Origin: Candidatus Epulonipiscium sp.
Lineage (GTDB): Bacteria; Bacillota; Clostridia; Lachnospirales; Defluviitaleaceae
Reading direction: 5' to 3'
Length of the DNA: 64,000 nt
NCBI GenBank assembly: GCA_012519205.1
Contig: JAAYQR010000004.1
Coordinates: 1-64,000 of the forward strand
Shown: piece by piece, positions 28,264 to 36,832 of the stretch
Layout of the letters: each line of letters begins with the position of its first letter
Position numbering within the stretch: position 1 is the stretch's first letter
Made by a program: the position numbers and the translations under genes
Notes under the pieces: model-generated
Told to the model about the DNA's origin: nothing
The model's database searches: none
What the model saw: the letters and a program-made list of their open reading frames with translations, nothing else

Positions 28264-28605
28264 TCATAGCCCGAAGCTTATGGCTAAGCCTTTATCCACT
28301 TTATGCATTAAATCCTTATTTAGGTGGCAAATCTTTTCTTTTAGCCTTTTCTTATCGATGGTTCTAATCTGTTCTAATAAAACCACTGAATCCTTTACCA
28401 AATCATAAGAGGTTGCATCAACCTCTATATGAGTAGGTAGCTTTGCTTTATTAATCTGGGAAGTGATTGCCGCACATATAACTGTGGGGCTATATTTATT
28501 ACCGATATCATTTTGTACAATAAGTACTGGCCGCACACCTCCTTGTTCAGATCCGACAACTGGACTTAAATCAGCATAAAAAACATCTCCTCGTTTAACT
28601 ACCAC
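28264..28605 (-). CDS. mazF: MazF/EndoA-type endoribonuclease toxin
   Basis: A 113-residue mRNA interferase of the PemK/MazF family, closest in look to B. subtilis NdoA (EndoA), which cuts single-stranded RNA at UACAU. Conserved segments are '[20 protein letters not shown]', '[11 protein letters not shown]' and '[12 protein letters not shown]'. GTG 28605 is chosen: it starts one base after the antitoxin stop, GGAG lies about 10 bases upstream, and this gives the usual length (about 116). A longer in-frame reading to 28662 would overlap the antitoxin and lacks support. It is the last gene of the alr operon, as in Bacillus. Confidence 0.93.
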   Translation of the reverse strand: MVVKRGDVFYADLSPVVGSEQGGVRPVLIVQNDIGNKYSPTVICAAITSQINKAKLPTHIEVDATSYDLVKDSVVLLEQIRTIDKKRLKEKICHLNKDLMHKVDKGLAISFGL

Positions 28606-28606
28606 G

Positions 28607-28822
28607 TCACTCACACTCCGCAATTTGTTCAAAAAACTGCTCAACCTCTCTTTCAGCTTCAAAGCAGTATTCTGATAACCCTAAATTAATTTCTGCCATT
28701 TCTATATATCCTTTAATCATGACATCTTTTATCTGCCCTTTGGGACTGTGATTTTTATTTGCTATCCATTCATCCATATTAGAACTTTTTTTCATGTTGA
28801 TTACCTTTTTTCCTCTTGACAC
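28607..28822 (-). CDS. putative MazE/EndoAI-type antitoxin
   Basis: A 71-residue protein directly upstream of mazF, one base apart. It starts with GTG 28822 and has GGGAG upstream. The N-terminal strand 'KKVINM' followed by helices fits a ribbon-helix-helix fold, and the acidic C-terminus ('[17 protein letters not shown]') fits a toxin-wrapping tail. The N-terminal strand lacks the usual ISLP-like pattern, so the call leans on position and size. It should neutralise MazF and may autoregulate. Confidence 0.75.
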   Translation of the reverse strand: MSRGKKVINMKKSSNMDEWIANKNHSPKGQIKDVMIKGYIEMAEINLGLSEYCFEAEREVEQFFEQIAECE

Positions 28823-28893
28823 TGCAAATCACTCCCTTTAAACCGAGTTTATATTTTTCACTCAATCGGAAGATAATTTATTTGCACATATAT

Positions 28894-30063
28894 CTATCTC
28901 ATATCTTTGCCCATGAAATAGGTTTTTATGCAATGTTTTCTATAAACCCTAGGTATTCTTTTTCCTATCATACATACAACTTCATAATTTATTGTTCCTA
29001 TGCTTTCGGCGATTTCCTCGGCAGAAATTATTTTATCTCCCTGCATTCCTATTAAAACTACCTCATCCCCAGCCTCTACACCGGGAATATGGGTTACATC
29101 AACCATAAATTGGTCCATGCATATATTTCCAATGATTGGAGCATAAGCCCCCTTTATCAATACTCTGCCTATGGATGATAATCTTCTAGAATACCCATCG
29201 GCATATCCTACAGGGATTGTAGCGACCTTTGTCTTTCTATTAGTTATGAATTTTCTCCCATAACTAATAGGAACATCTTCCCCTACTTCTTTTACATATA
29301 CTACTTGAGACTTTAATGTCATTGCAGGTCTTAGGTTCAAAGTTTCTTTTTCAACCTCTTCTGAAGGATATAAACCATAGAGTATGATTCCAGGACGAAT
29401 TAAGTCCATTTGCATATTCTTGTAGCTAATAAAGCCTGCACTATTAGAACAATGTTTAATAGGAATGTGAATGTTTAGTTCTTCCAACCTTCTAGTAAAT
29501 GAAGTAAAATTTTCAAATTGTAGGTTAGTAAAGATTGTGTCAACTTCATCTGCAGAAGAAAAGTGGGTAAAAATACCCTCAATGTTGATATTAGGTAATT
29601 TGCTTATCTCTTCAATGAGATTCAAAGATGCTTGGTTGGGCTTAAGGCCTATTCGCCCCATCCCTGTATCGATTTTTATATGAATATTTGCTTCTTTCTT
29701 TTGTTTTAGGGCTGCATAAGAAATAGCCTCTGCCATTTCATAAGTAAATACAGTCTGTGTAAAATTAAAAGAAACAATTTCATTTGCCAGTTCAAGAGGA
29801 GTATATCCTAAAATAAGTATCGGTACATTAAACCCTTCCCTTCTAAGTTGTTTGCCTTCTTCTAAGATGGCAACTGCCAAACGCTCTACCCCGCTTTCTA
29901 ATAATACTTTTGACACCTCGACAGCTCCATGGCCATAGGCATCAGCTTTGACAATAGCCATAATATTTGTGTCCTTAGTAAGGTTTTTTTGAATTTGATT
30001 TATATTGTGTTTGATAGCATCCAAATTAATTTCTGCAATTACACGGTAGTGTTCTTGTGTCAT
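28894..30063 (-). CDS. alr: alanine racemase
   Basis: A 389-residue PLP enzyme that interconverts L- and D-alanine for peptidoglycan. The PLP lysine is in 'IVKADAYGHG' (Lys39), and the catalytic tyrosine is in 'ISYGRKF' (about 265). 'IPVGYADGY' and 'CMDQFMVD' are further family motifs. The length is typical. ATG 30063 has GGGGAGG 7 bases upstream. The gene sits between a YdcC-like lipoprotein and the antitoxin, the same order as in Bacillus. Confidence 0.97.
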   Translation of the reverse strand: MTQEHYRVIAEINLDAIKHNINQIQKNLTKDTNIMAIVKADAYGHGAVEVSKVLLESGVERLAVAILEEGKQLRREGFNVPILILGYTPLELANEIVSFNFTQTVFTYEMAEAISYAALKQKKEANIHIKIDTGMGRIGLKPNQASLNLIEEISKLPNINIEGIFTHFSSADEVDTIFTNLQFENFTSFTRRLEELNIHIPIKHCSNSAGFISYKNMQMDLIRPGIILYGLYPSEEVEKETLNLRPAMTLKSQVVYVKEVGEDVPISYGRKFITNRKTKVATIPVGYADGYSRRLSSIGRVLIKGAYAPIIGNICMDQFMVDVTHIPGVEAGDEVVLIGMQGDKIISAEEIAESIGTINYEVVCMIGKRIPRVYRKHCIKTYFMGKDMR

Positions 30064-30085
30064 TTGTATCCTCCCCTAAAACACC

Positions 30086-30733
30086 TCATTGTCCTTCGTT
30101 GGATTTACTTATGCGAAAAATTCTATCCTCAAGCTTAATATTATACTTAAATTGTTCATATTTAACAATGATTCTTTCTTTTCCCTCTATATCATATACT
30201 ATCAACTTGTTAGGTTCTAAAGTTTTATTTGAAACCCATAATTTTTCCGTAGCAAGATATTTACCGCCCTCAGGGATTACAGCTTCCAAAACAGAATATT
30301 CCTCATCGTTTATGTTAAAGACTTCTAAAGTTACTTCCTCAGATTGAAGATAGTTTTTAAGAAATACTCCTAAAAATATTTCGTTTCGATTTTTCGATTC
30401 TGGGATTTCATCAATGACCTCTCCATTTATTCGGGGATTATATTGCATCACCTTTTCTCCATCATATACAGTTACTAGGCCTTTTACCTCCTCGGGAGCA
30501 ATCATTTCAACTCTATACTCCCCCGTAGTTCTATAATACTGCTTTGTCTTATATGTATTTTCCCCCTTATTGGAAATATAAGTTAAATCAGCAATGCATC
30601 CATAGGTTTCCATAGTCATTAGTTTGTCATTAATTTCTTCTATAGGTGACTTTTGAACCTTTTTAGGAGCACAGGAGGTAAGAATAACACATCCCATAGT
30701 AACTGCTAAAAATAAGGCTTTTAATTTTTTCAC
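30086..30733 (-). CDS. LolA-like lipoprotein (YdcC family)
   Basis: A 215-residue lipoprotein with a signal peptide and lipobox LTSC (Cys21). The mature part resembles outer-membrane lipoprotein-sorting proteins (LolA fold), the family of B. subtilis YdcC. The start is a GTG (30733) with GGGGGGA 5 bases upstream. In Gram-positives the role is unclear; in B. subtilis the gene also lies between acpS and alr, which supports the assignment. Confidence 0.82.
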   Translation of the reverse strand: MKKLKALFLAVTMGCVILTSCAPKKVQKSPIEEINDKLMTMETYGCIADLTYISNKGENTYKTKQYYRTTGEYRVEMIAPEEVKGLVTVYDGEKVMQYNPRINGEVIDEIPESKNRNEIFLGVFLKNYLQSEEVTLEVFNINDEEYSVLEAVIPEGGKYLATEKLWVSNKTLEPNKLIVYDIEGKERIIVKYEQFKYNIKLEDRIFRISKSNEGQ

Positions 30734-30750
30734 GCAATCCCCCCATAAAA

Positions 30751-31197
30751 CTATAAGATTGTCTTTAACATATCAGCTCTGCTTATAATGCCTATTAGCT
30801 TTCCTTTCCCATCAACTACCGGTACACGGTTTACACCCTTTTCCACCATGATTTTTGCAATTTCTTCGACTGGAGCCTCCTCAGTAATGGTATAAACATT
30901 CTTTGTCATGATTTCTTCTGCAACAGTCGCCGCTAATTTTCTTAGCTCTTCATCATATTGTTTTACTCCCTCTACGAATATTATACTCCCCAAAAACTCT
31001 ACATATGACGGAAATCTTGGTTCTTTATCCTTAACCAATAAATCTTTTTCGGTAACTATGCCAATCACTGTCTTATCATCTTCCACAACCGGAACTCCAC
31101 TTATCTTATTTTCAAATAATATTTTAGCAACCTCTTCTATTCGTGCATCTCTTTTTACATACATTACATTTCTTTGCATAATATCTTTAGCTTTCAT
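30751..31197 (-). CDS. tandem CBS-domain protein
   Basis: A 148-residue protein made of two CBS domains ('MKAKDIMQRNVMYVKRDARI' and 'EEIMTKNVYTITEEAP'), which bind adenosyl ligands such as AMP or ATP and act as energy sensors. A 20-residue insertion separates them. TAGGAGG precedes the start by 7 bases. No catalytic domain is attached, so the partner is unknown. It lies between nnr and the lipoprotein, in the same operon. A second, shorter CBS protein is encoded at 62640-63071. Confidence 0.9.
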   Translation of the reverse strand: MKAKDIMQRNVMYVKRDARIEEVAKILFENKISGVPVVEDDKTVIGIVTEKDLLVKDKEPRFPSYVEFLGSIIFVEGVKQYDEELRKLAATVAEEIMTKNVYTITEEAPVEEIAKIMVEKGVNRVPVVDGKGKLIGIISRADMLKTIL

Positions 31198-31208
31198 ATT
31201 ACATCCTC

Positions 31209-32762
31209 CTAATTTTCATAGTATAGTTTAATTGCTTTTGGAATGCAATTACATATATCCCCTGCTAGCATTCCATGTAAACCTAATTCATTGGCTACTA
31301 AATCCCCCGCCTTGCCATGTAAAAATGTTCCTAATACCGCTGCCTTATAGGGATTCATTCCTTGGGCAATCAACCCCGAGATAATCCCAGTTAACACATC
31401 TCCTGAACCTGCAACAGCCATTCCAGAATTTCCTGTTGTATTAATGTATATTTCTCCATCGGGATGTCCTATTATAGTTCTAGCATCTTTTAACACCAAA
31501 ATTATATTCCACCTATGGCAAAATTCCCTTACAATTTCTATGGGTTCTGATAATATTTCTTCAATGCTTTTACCTGTTAATCTTCCCATTTCTCCTGGAT
31601 GGGGTGTCAGAACAACAGGTACCCTTAAGTTTTTTAACATATTAATATTTTTTGCAATAGCATTAATCCCATCTGCATCAACTACCAAGGGAACAGTTGT
31701 ATTTGTAATAAGTTTTTCCATAAACTTTACGATTTCCAAAGTTTGCCCCATCCCTGGCCCTACGGCTATTACTGTAGCCTTTTCAAGTTGAGATTTTATT
31801 GTATCAAAACTCTTTTCACATATCTTTCCACTGTCCTCTGGGAGAGGGGTAGTAATTGCTTCCGTCAACTTTTCTTCTAAAACATAGTTTATACTCTCTG
31901 GAACGGCCAAATTAACTACACCGGCTCCAATTCTAAAGGCCCCTTTGCACGAGAGGGCTGCTGCCCCTGTCATTCCCTTTGATCCTGCAATCACTTGAAC
32001 TCTCCCATAAGTTCCTTTATTACTTCTTGGCGGTCTCTTAGGAATAAGGCTTTTTATTTCTTCATTCTTAAGTACATTCATTTTTAATTCTATTTCATCT
32101 ATCACTATTTTTGGAATCCCTATATCCCCAATAACTAATTCCCCTACACATTCTGTCCCAGGATATAAATAAAGGCCACTTTTAGGCAATGCCAAGGTAA
32201 TCGTTTTATTAGCTTTTACCGCATTACCCAAAATAGCTCCTGTTTTAGAATCAACGCCCGAAGGAATGTCCACTGAAATAATATGTTTTCCGTAAAAATT
32301 AATTAAGTCAATTAGATCGCTAAAAACCCCCTTTATTTTTTTAGATAATCCTGTTCCAAAAATGGCATCTACTATGATATCGCTTTTTTGAATTAGGTTT
32401 GCAATTTCATCATCTATAAAAACTCCTTCTTTTAGTATCTCCATGGGTATTTGAAGGGTTCGAGCAATATCAAAATTCATCCTAGCATCACCTTTTAATA
32501 AAAGATAATCCCCGATAAAAATTATGGTCACATCTATATCTCGATTAAATAGATGCCTTGCAGCCCCAAGACCATCCCCACCATTATTTCCTTGCCCACA
32601 AATAATGGACACTTTGGGGTTTGTAATACCTCTTAAATCTTTTTTTATTTCATTCAAAATACATATAGATGCATTTTCCATTAACACAATCCCTGGTATG
32701 CCTATCTTATTGATGGTAATATCGTCTATGACTTCCATTTCCTTTCCACTACATACCTTCAT
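31209..32762 (-). CDS. nnr: bifunctional NAD(P)H-hydrate epimerase/dehydratase
   Basis: A 517-residue metabolite-repair enzyme. The N-terminal YjeF epimerase domain (about 1-215) shows 'GQGNNGGDGLGAARHL', 'VDAIFGTGL' and 'DIPSGVD'. The C-terminal ADP-dependent dehydratase domain (about 225-510) shows 'TPHPGEMGRL' and 'GSGDVLTGIISGL'. Together they restore hydrated NAD(P)H. It overlaps acpS by four bases (ATGA). The fused form is the usual bacterial one, and location next to acpS is common in Firmicutes. Confidence 0.95.
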   Translation of the reverse strand: MKVCSGKEMEVIDDITINKIGIPGIVLMENASICILNEIKKDLRGITNPKVSIICGQGNNGGDGLGAARHLFNRDIDVTIIFIGDYLLLKGDARMNFDIARTLQIPMEILKEGVFIDDEIANLIQKSDIIVDAIFGTGLSKKIKGVFSDLIDLINFYGKHIISVDIPSGVDSKTGAILGNAVKANKTITLALPKSGLYLYPGTECVGELVIGDIGIPKIVIDEIELKMNVLKNEEIKSLIPKRPPRSNKGTYGRVQVIAGSKGMTGAAALSCKGAFRIGAGVVNLAVPESINYVLEEKLTEAITTPLPEDSGKICEKSFDTIKSQLEKATVIAVGPGMGQTLEIVKFMEKLITNTTVPLVVDADGINAIAKNINMLKNLRVPVVLTPHPGEMGRLTGKSIEEILSEPIEIVREFCHRWNIILVLKDARTIIGHPDGEIYINTTGNSGMAVAGSGDVLTGIISGLIAQGMNPYKAAVLGTFLHGKAGDLVANELGLHGMLAGDICNCIPKAIKLYYEN

Positions 32763-33142
32763 AACTTCCCCCCCCTCTTAGCTAATGCGTAAGCTACTGC
32801 ATAATCCCTACAATGAGATATACTAATTAAAACATCTGCAATGTTTAACTCATTAAATATTAATCTAGCATTACTATATGAATTTACATAGGGCTTACCT
32901 TTTTTATCCCTAAGGATTTCTATATCCTGTATCCCAAATCCTCTAAATCCTGTTCCCATTGCCTTAACTACTGCTTCCTTAGCAGCAAAAGTGCCTGCTA
33001 TAGTCTGAATACTATTATTTTTATCCTTAAATAACTCCTGTTCTTCTTTAGTAAAGCATTTATTTGTAAATTTAGGATTTCTTTTGATAGCCTCCTCTAT
33101 TCTTCTAATTTCGATTATATCCGTTCCTATACCTACAATCAT
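32759..33142 (-). CDS. acpS: holo-[acyl-carrier-protein] synthase
   Basis: A 127-residue phosphopantetheinyl transferase that activates acyl carrier protein for fatty-acid synthesis. Motifs: 'GIGTDIIEIRRI' (metal Asp8) and 'FAAKEAVVKAMGTG' (about 53-66). The length is typical of the AcpS group. It overlaps nnr by four bases at its 3' end and lies 4 bases downstream of the coiled-coil gene. Secure identification. Confidence 0.96.
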   Translation of the reverse strand: MIVGIGTDIIEIRRIEEAIKRNPKFTNKCFTKEEQELFKDKNNSIQTIAGTFAAKEAVVKAMGTGFRGFGIQDIEILRDKKGKPYVNSYSNARLIFNELNIADVLISISHCRDYAVAYALAKRGGKL

Positions 33143-33146
33143 TTTA

Positions 33147-33767
33147 TCACCGCCAATAATGTTTATCTAAATACTCAATAAATTCCGCTCCTATCAAATT
33201 ATGTAGGTAAGTATAGATTTGTGTTGCTTTCTCCTCGTGAAACACCTTTTTTTCTAACTTCTTCTTTAATTTTTCCCTTGTTTCCTCAATCCATGAGTTT
33301 AATTCATTCAAATATTCCTGATGTTCTCGCATCTCTTTATAGCATACCTTAACGCTTTCTCTCAAAAGCTTTCCATTAGTTTCTTCTATTTCTTTAGGAA
33401 TCTTATCTAGCCTAACTTGAATTTCTTCTATTTTTCTATTTATCTCTAAAATATTTCTTTGGTTTCTTTCCATTTCTTTTTTAGCTCTTTCATTCTCATT
33501 GGTAAATACCTCTGTAGTAAGTTCTAGTATCCCATCCATCATTTTTTTCTTTAACTTCAAGTAATCCTTAAGATTATTATTTAACTGCCCCTGTTGTTTA
33601 AGTAAGGTGCTTAATTTTCCCTCTAATATCAGTATTGTTCTTGTTTTCTTATCAGGAGGAAAGATATTATGCCAAACATTATCTAGAATTAGGATAGGGA
33701 CATTACTCTTTTTTAATAATTCTAATTTTAATTTTGGCTCCTTTTTATTCCACGGTAGATTCATCAT
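33147..33767 (-). CDS. coiled-coil protein of unknown function, conserved near acpS
   Basis: A 206-residue soluble, highly charged protein with predicted coiled coil at about 60-190 ('EINRKIEEIQVRLDKIPKEI'). It lacks cysteine motifs, a signal peptide and membrane helices. The first two codons are both ATG (33767 or 33764), and the GGGGGGAG site is only a few bases upstream, so the exact start is uncertain. It overlaps the acetyltransferase gene by 23 bases and is followed by acpS after 4 bases, so it is part of the operon. Function unknown. Confidence 0.68.
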   Translation of the reverse strand: MMNLPWNKKEPKLKLELLKKSNVPILILDNVWHNIFPPDKKTRTILILEGKLSTLLKQQGQLNNNLKDYLKLKKKMMDGILELTTEVFTNENERAKKEMERNQRNILEINRKIEEIQVRLDKIPKEIEETNGKLLRESVKVCYKEMREHQEYLNELNSWIEETREKLKKKLEKKVFHEEKATQIYTYLHNLIGAEFIEYLDKHYWR

Positions 33768-34242
33768 TCTCCCCCCCTATCCTACGCCTCTTATAAAATG
33801 ATATGGTATCGAATCCTAAGTCTTTCCAAAATACTTGGGCACCTTTGTTTCCAATACCAACATGAAGATTAATAAAAGCAATTTCTCTTTTTTCAAATTC
33901 CTTTATAATAGCATTTGCTAATAAAGTAGCATAACCCTGTCTCCTAAACTTTGGATTTATATAGATTTCTTCTATATTTCCTTCATATACTATATCGTAT
34001 AGTGGTGGGTTTCTTCGTACACTTCCCCTAATATAACCTAAAATAATATCGTTTGATTCTACAATATAAATAATAATACGTTCACTTTCAATAGCCCATT
34101 GTAACTCTTTTGTTTTTTCTTCCCTCCATACACCGGATAATGGATAAACAACTCTTTTACCCATATGAGATATGATTAATTCTTTCCATAAGGCAAATAA
34201 AGGATTTATATCTTTTATATCGGCTTTCCTTATATTGACCAT
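33745..34242 (-). CDS. GNAT-family N-acetyltransferase
   Basis: A 165-residue acetyl-CoA-dependent acetyltransferase. The acetyl-CoA loop is 'RRQGYATLLANAI' (about 99-111), preceded by the strand 'EEIYINPKF'; the C-terminal 'WKDLGFDTISFYKRR' completes the fold. The substrate is unknown. It is the first gene of the acpS-alr-mazF block, with the upstream terminator of the SLH gene behind it. Confidence 0.85.
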   Translation of the reverse strand: MVNIRKADIKDINPLFALWKELIISHMGKRVVYPLSGVWREEKTKELQWAIESERIIIYIVESNDIILGYIRGSVRRNPPLYDIVYEGNIEEIYINPKFRRQGYATLLANAIIKEFEKREIAFINLHVGIGNKGAQVFWKDLGFDTISFYKRRRIGGENDESTVE

Positions 34243-34303
34243 ATCTTTTCACCACTTTATTATGTTTATTTTTATTTTATCATTGAATTAGATAAATTAA
34301 CAT

Positions 34304-34332
34304 AAAAAACTCCGATTTACCCGGAGTTTTTT
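34304..34332 (-). terminator. terminator after the SLH-domain gene
   Basis: Stem AAAAAACTCCG / CGGAGTTTTTT (34304-34314, 34322-34332) with a seven-base loop; it is immediately downstream of the stop at 34334 and has T-tracts in both directions. Confidence 0.8.
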
Positions 34333-34333
34333 A

Positions 34334-36043
34334 TTAATCTGTAAAATCCAATAATTTATAAATTATCCTTGCAGCCTCTGCCCTAGTAGTTGTATGAAAG
34401 GGCTTAAAGGTACCATCTAAATATCCATCCATAATGTAATAATATGTTGTTATAGCAAACTCCTTTTTGTGCTTTATATTTTTTGTATCCGAAAACCTTC
34501 CAGAATAATTAACAGATTCCCCATAGCCTAGCCCCTTAAGAATTTTCCCTACCATAAAGGCTACTTCTTCTCTTGTAATAGCCTCATCAAAATCTAAGTT
34601 TCCATAATCATGGCCATAATCTGCAGTTGTTATAAGATTTAATTTCTTAGCCCCTTCAAAATATCCTTCTTTTATAAACCAATGAGCATTGTTTTTTCCT
34701 CCAACTACTTTATAATCTATGGCTCTCATTAACATAGTCATAAACTCCGCTTTTGTTATTTTATTATTTGGCTTATAAGAACCGTCCTCATACCCCTTGG
34801 CTATTTTTTTGTCTATAACTGTTTGGATAGATTCCCTGGCCCAATGTCCTTGCGGTACATCCGTCATTCTATAAACTGAGTCTTTTTTCTCGTTACCAAA
34901 ATTAAATTTCATAGGTTCTGTTGAAAAAATAAAGCCTTTAGAATCTTTAATGAAAAGCCTAAAATAATAGTCCCCTTTATACTGATCGTCTAATATTAAT
35001 CTATTTGTGTCCTTATTATTAGAATTAATAGCACTACCTATGTAAGCTTTCATAGGTTCCCCTGTTAATACTGTTTTTATGGGTCTTGGAAAATTATTAT
35101 CTTCCGCCGGGTAAGATACTAATGTGTATTCATATTCTTTATCGTTAAATAAAATTGGATTCCAAGAGATTTCATACTGCCAGTATCCGGGCATAACCTC
35201 CTTATATTTCTTAATTGTCAGGGTAGGCTTTATTGGCAATTTGGGGTCTATAGTAGTATATCCTGCTAATTCAAGCCAATAAAGATAAAGCCCCGGCACA
35301 TCTGCTGCTAAGGGAATCGACAAGTTCTCCTGTGGAAGAAGATTAAAACTATTAGTAGAATAATAATACTCCTTTATATTATTATCCACTCTTTCTTGCA
35401 CATCCTTGTAAACTATGGATTTTTTAGCTGTAGGAGAGCCAAAAAGCTGTACATAATCTTCTGCAGCAATCTCTGAAATATCCCATTCATGAATATACTC
35501 TACCGTATTAACTGAAAAATATTCCACATCTTTATTATCTAATAATCCCCTGATTTTTGCATAGTCCGTTTCTTTCCATTGATTGAAGTTTTTATTTTCC
35601 CCGGTTAACAGATAGTATAGTGTGAAATGATGCCCATATTCATGGGATAATACCCTTGCAAATTGAGATATATCCGTATACTGATTTCCATTAAATATTT
35701 CTATAGAGCGGCTCTTTTTATATATGTATTTTCCCTTATTATCAATTTCATAGTCTTCGTAATAACGACCTGCAACTCCATCAGGGGAATCGGGGTAAAT
35801 GTATATAGTAGATAAGTAAAAAATTTCCTCTCCATGAAAATTTTCAAGAAGTTCTTCATAGATTGTTTTTAATTTTTCTACAGATGCCCAGTTTTTGGAA
35901 AAGCTAATAATCTTAATGCCAATTTCACCTTCATATATTCCAAGGGGAGATCCATAATTTCCTTCTTCCTTTGCCCAAAGATTATTAGTTAGTAAAAGCA
36001 GCACCAAGACAAATGCACTCAATCTAAAAACACACTTTTTCAT
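34334..36043 (-). CDS. secreted SLH-domain protein with HExxH metalloprotease-like motif
   Basis: A 569-residue exported protein. A signal peptide (about 1-24) is followed by a domain with 'VLSHEYGHHFTLYYL' (about 130), a zinc-peptidase HExxH motif. The C-terminal 185 residues are three SLH modules ('DVPQGHWARESI', 'AHWFIKEGYFEGAKKL', and 'FSDTKNIKHKKEFA'), which bind secondary cell-wall polymer and hold the protein on the surface. ATG 36043 is chosen because GGGGGT is 6 bases upstream and a signal peptide follows directly. An in-frame ATG at 36091 adds 16 residues without support. Catalytic activity is inferred from the motif alone. Confidence 0.82.
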   Translation of the reverse strand: MKKCVFRLSAFVLVLLLLTNNLWAKEEGNYGSPLGIYEGEIGIKIISFSKNWASVEKLKTIYEELLENFHGEEIFYLSTIYIYPDSPDGVAGRYYEDYEIDNKGKYIYKKSRSIEIFNGNQYTDISQFARVLSHEYGHHFTLYYLLTGENKNFNQWKETDYAKIRGLLDNKDVEYFSVNTVEYIHEWDISEIAAEDYVQLFGSPTAKKSIVYKDVQERVDNNIKEYYYSTNSFNLLPQENLSIPLAADVPGLYLYWLELAGYTTIDPKLPIKPTLTIKKYKEVMPGYWQYEISWNPILFNDKEYEYTLVSYPAEDNNFPRPIKTVLTGEPMKAYIGSAINSNNKDTNRLILDDQYKGDYYFRLFIKDSKGFIFSTEPMKFNFGNEKKDSVYRMTDVPQGHWARESIQTVIDKKIAKGYEDGSYKPNNKITKAEFMTMLMRAIDYKVVGGKNNAHWFIKEGYFEGAKKLNLITTADYGHDYGNLDFDEAITREEVAFMVGKILKGLGYGESVNYSGRFSDTKNIKHKKEFAITTYYYIMDGYLDGTFKPFHTTTRAEAARIIYKLLDFTD

Positions 36044-36296
36044 CCTGTGACCCCCTAAAGTTTCTATATATCTATTTTTATGGATAAGCATATATCCATT
36101 GTAAAAGATAAATATTGAATTATTATTACAACTAGATTAAATATTATTATATATTTAATCCCCCACTCTTGTTTGTAAAGTTTATTTAAGCTTTCAATAT
36201 AATATCACCGATACATATATAAATAGAAAATCCTAGGGTAAAAATCCCTATCTAATCCTACCCGGAATCCATATAAACTATTAGGAGTGAACTATT

Positions 36297-36794
36297 ATGG
36301 CAAAAAACCAATCTTCATACAATATAAAATGGATATTGATTATTATTCTGTTTTCCTGCATATTGATTTTATCCTCTGTTTTTATTACCATTACTGTTAT
36401 TTATCCTTCCCTATCTCCCTTTTCCCAGAAGGAAAAAGGCATTTCAATTAAAAAAATGTATGCTTCCATCCAATCTTCTGATGGGGAGAACCATAGCTTA
36501 GCTGTTGATTTTTACATTACTGTTTCTCAACCCAATATAACCGAATCACAAATAAAGGAATTAGAATCCTCTATATTAAGTATCATCCCTACCCTTGATT
36601 ATAATAATATTACAAAAAAAGATGGAACCAATTATTTTATTGAGTCAATTAAAAAAGAGCTTAGAAACACTCCCTCAGGCAATTTTATTGATGAAATATA
36701 TGTTTCTAATTTTATTTTAGATATTACAATTAGCAATGGAAAAAGTAAAAGAGACAATACAGATAATTTTGGTGAGATGTTTAAGAGCCGATAA
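36297..36794 (+). CDS. FliL-like single-pass membrane protein
   Basis: A 165-residue protein with an N-terminal membrane helix (about 11-33) and an outside domain with the outline of FliL: a strand ('LAVDFYITVS'), a helix with a run of short motifs, a helix 'YFIESIKKELRN' and a final strand 'IDEIYVSNFILDI'. FliL binds the flagellar stator. No flagellar genes are nearby, so it may be an unrelated FliL-fold protein. AGGAGT lies 8 bases before the ATG. It ends at a strong bidirectional hairpin. Confidence 0.6.
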   Translation: MAKNQSSYNIKWILIIILFSCILILSSVFITITVIYPSLSPFSQKEKGISIKKMYASIQSSDGENHSLAVDFYITVSQPNITESQIKELESSILSIIPTLDYNNITKKDGTNYFIESIKKELRNTPSGNFIDEIYVSNFILDITISNGKSKRDNTDNFGEMFKSR

Positions 36795-36827
36795 AAAGCT
36801 AAGTTCAAACCGAACTTAGCTTTTTAT
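36791..36827. terminator. bidirectional terminator between FliL-like and DUF445 genes
   Basis: A 16-bp perfect stem ATAAAAAGCTAAGTTC / GAACTTAGCTTTTTAT with a five-base loop between two convergent genes. Confidence 0.85.
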
Positions 36828-36832
36828 CGTAT

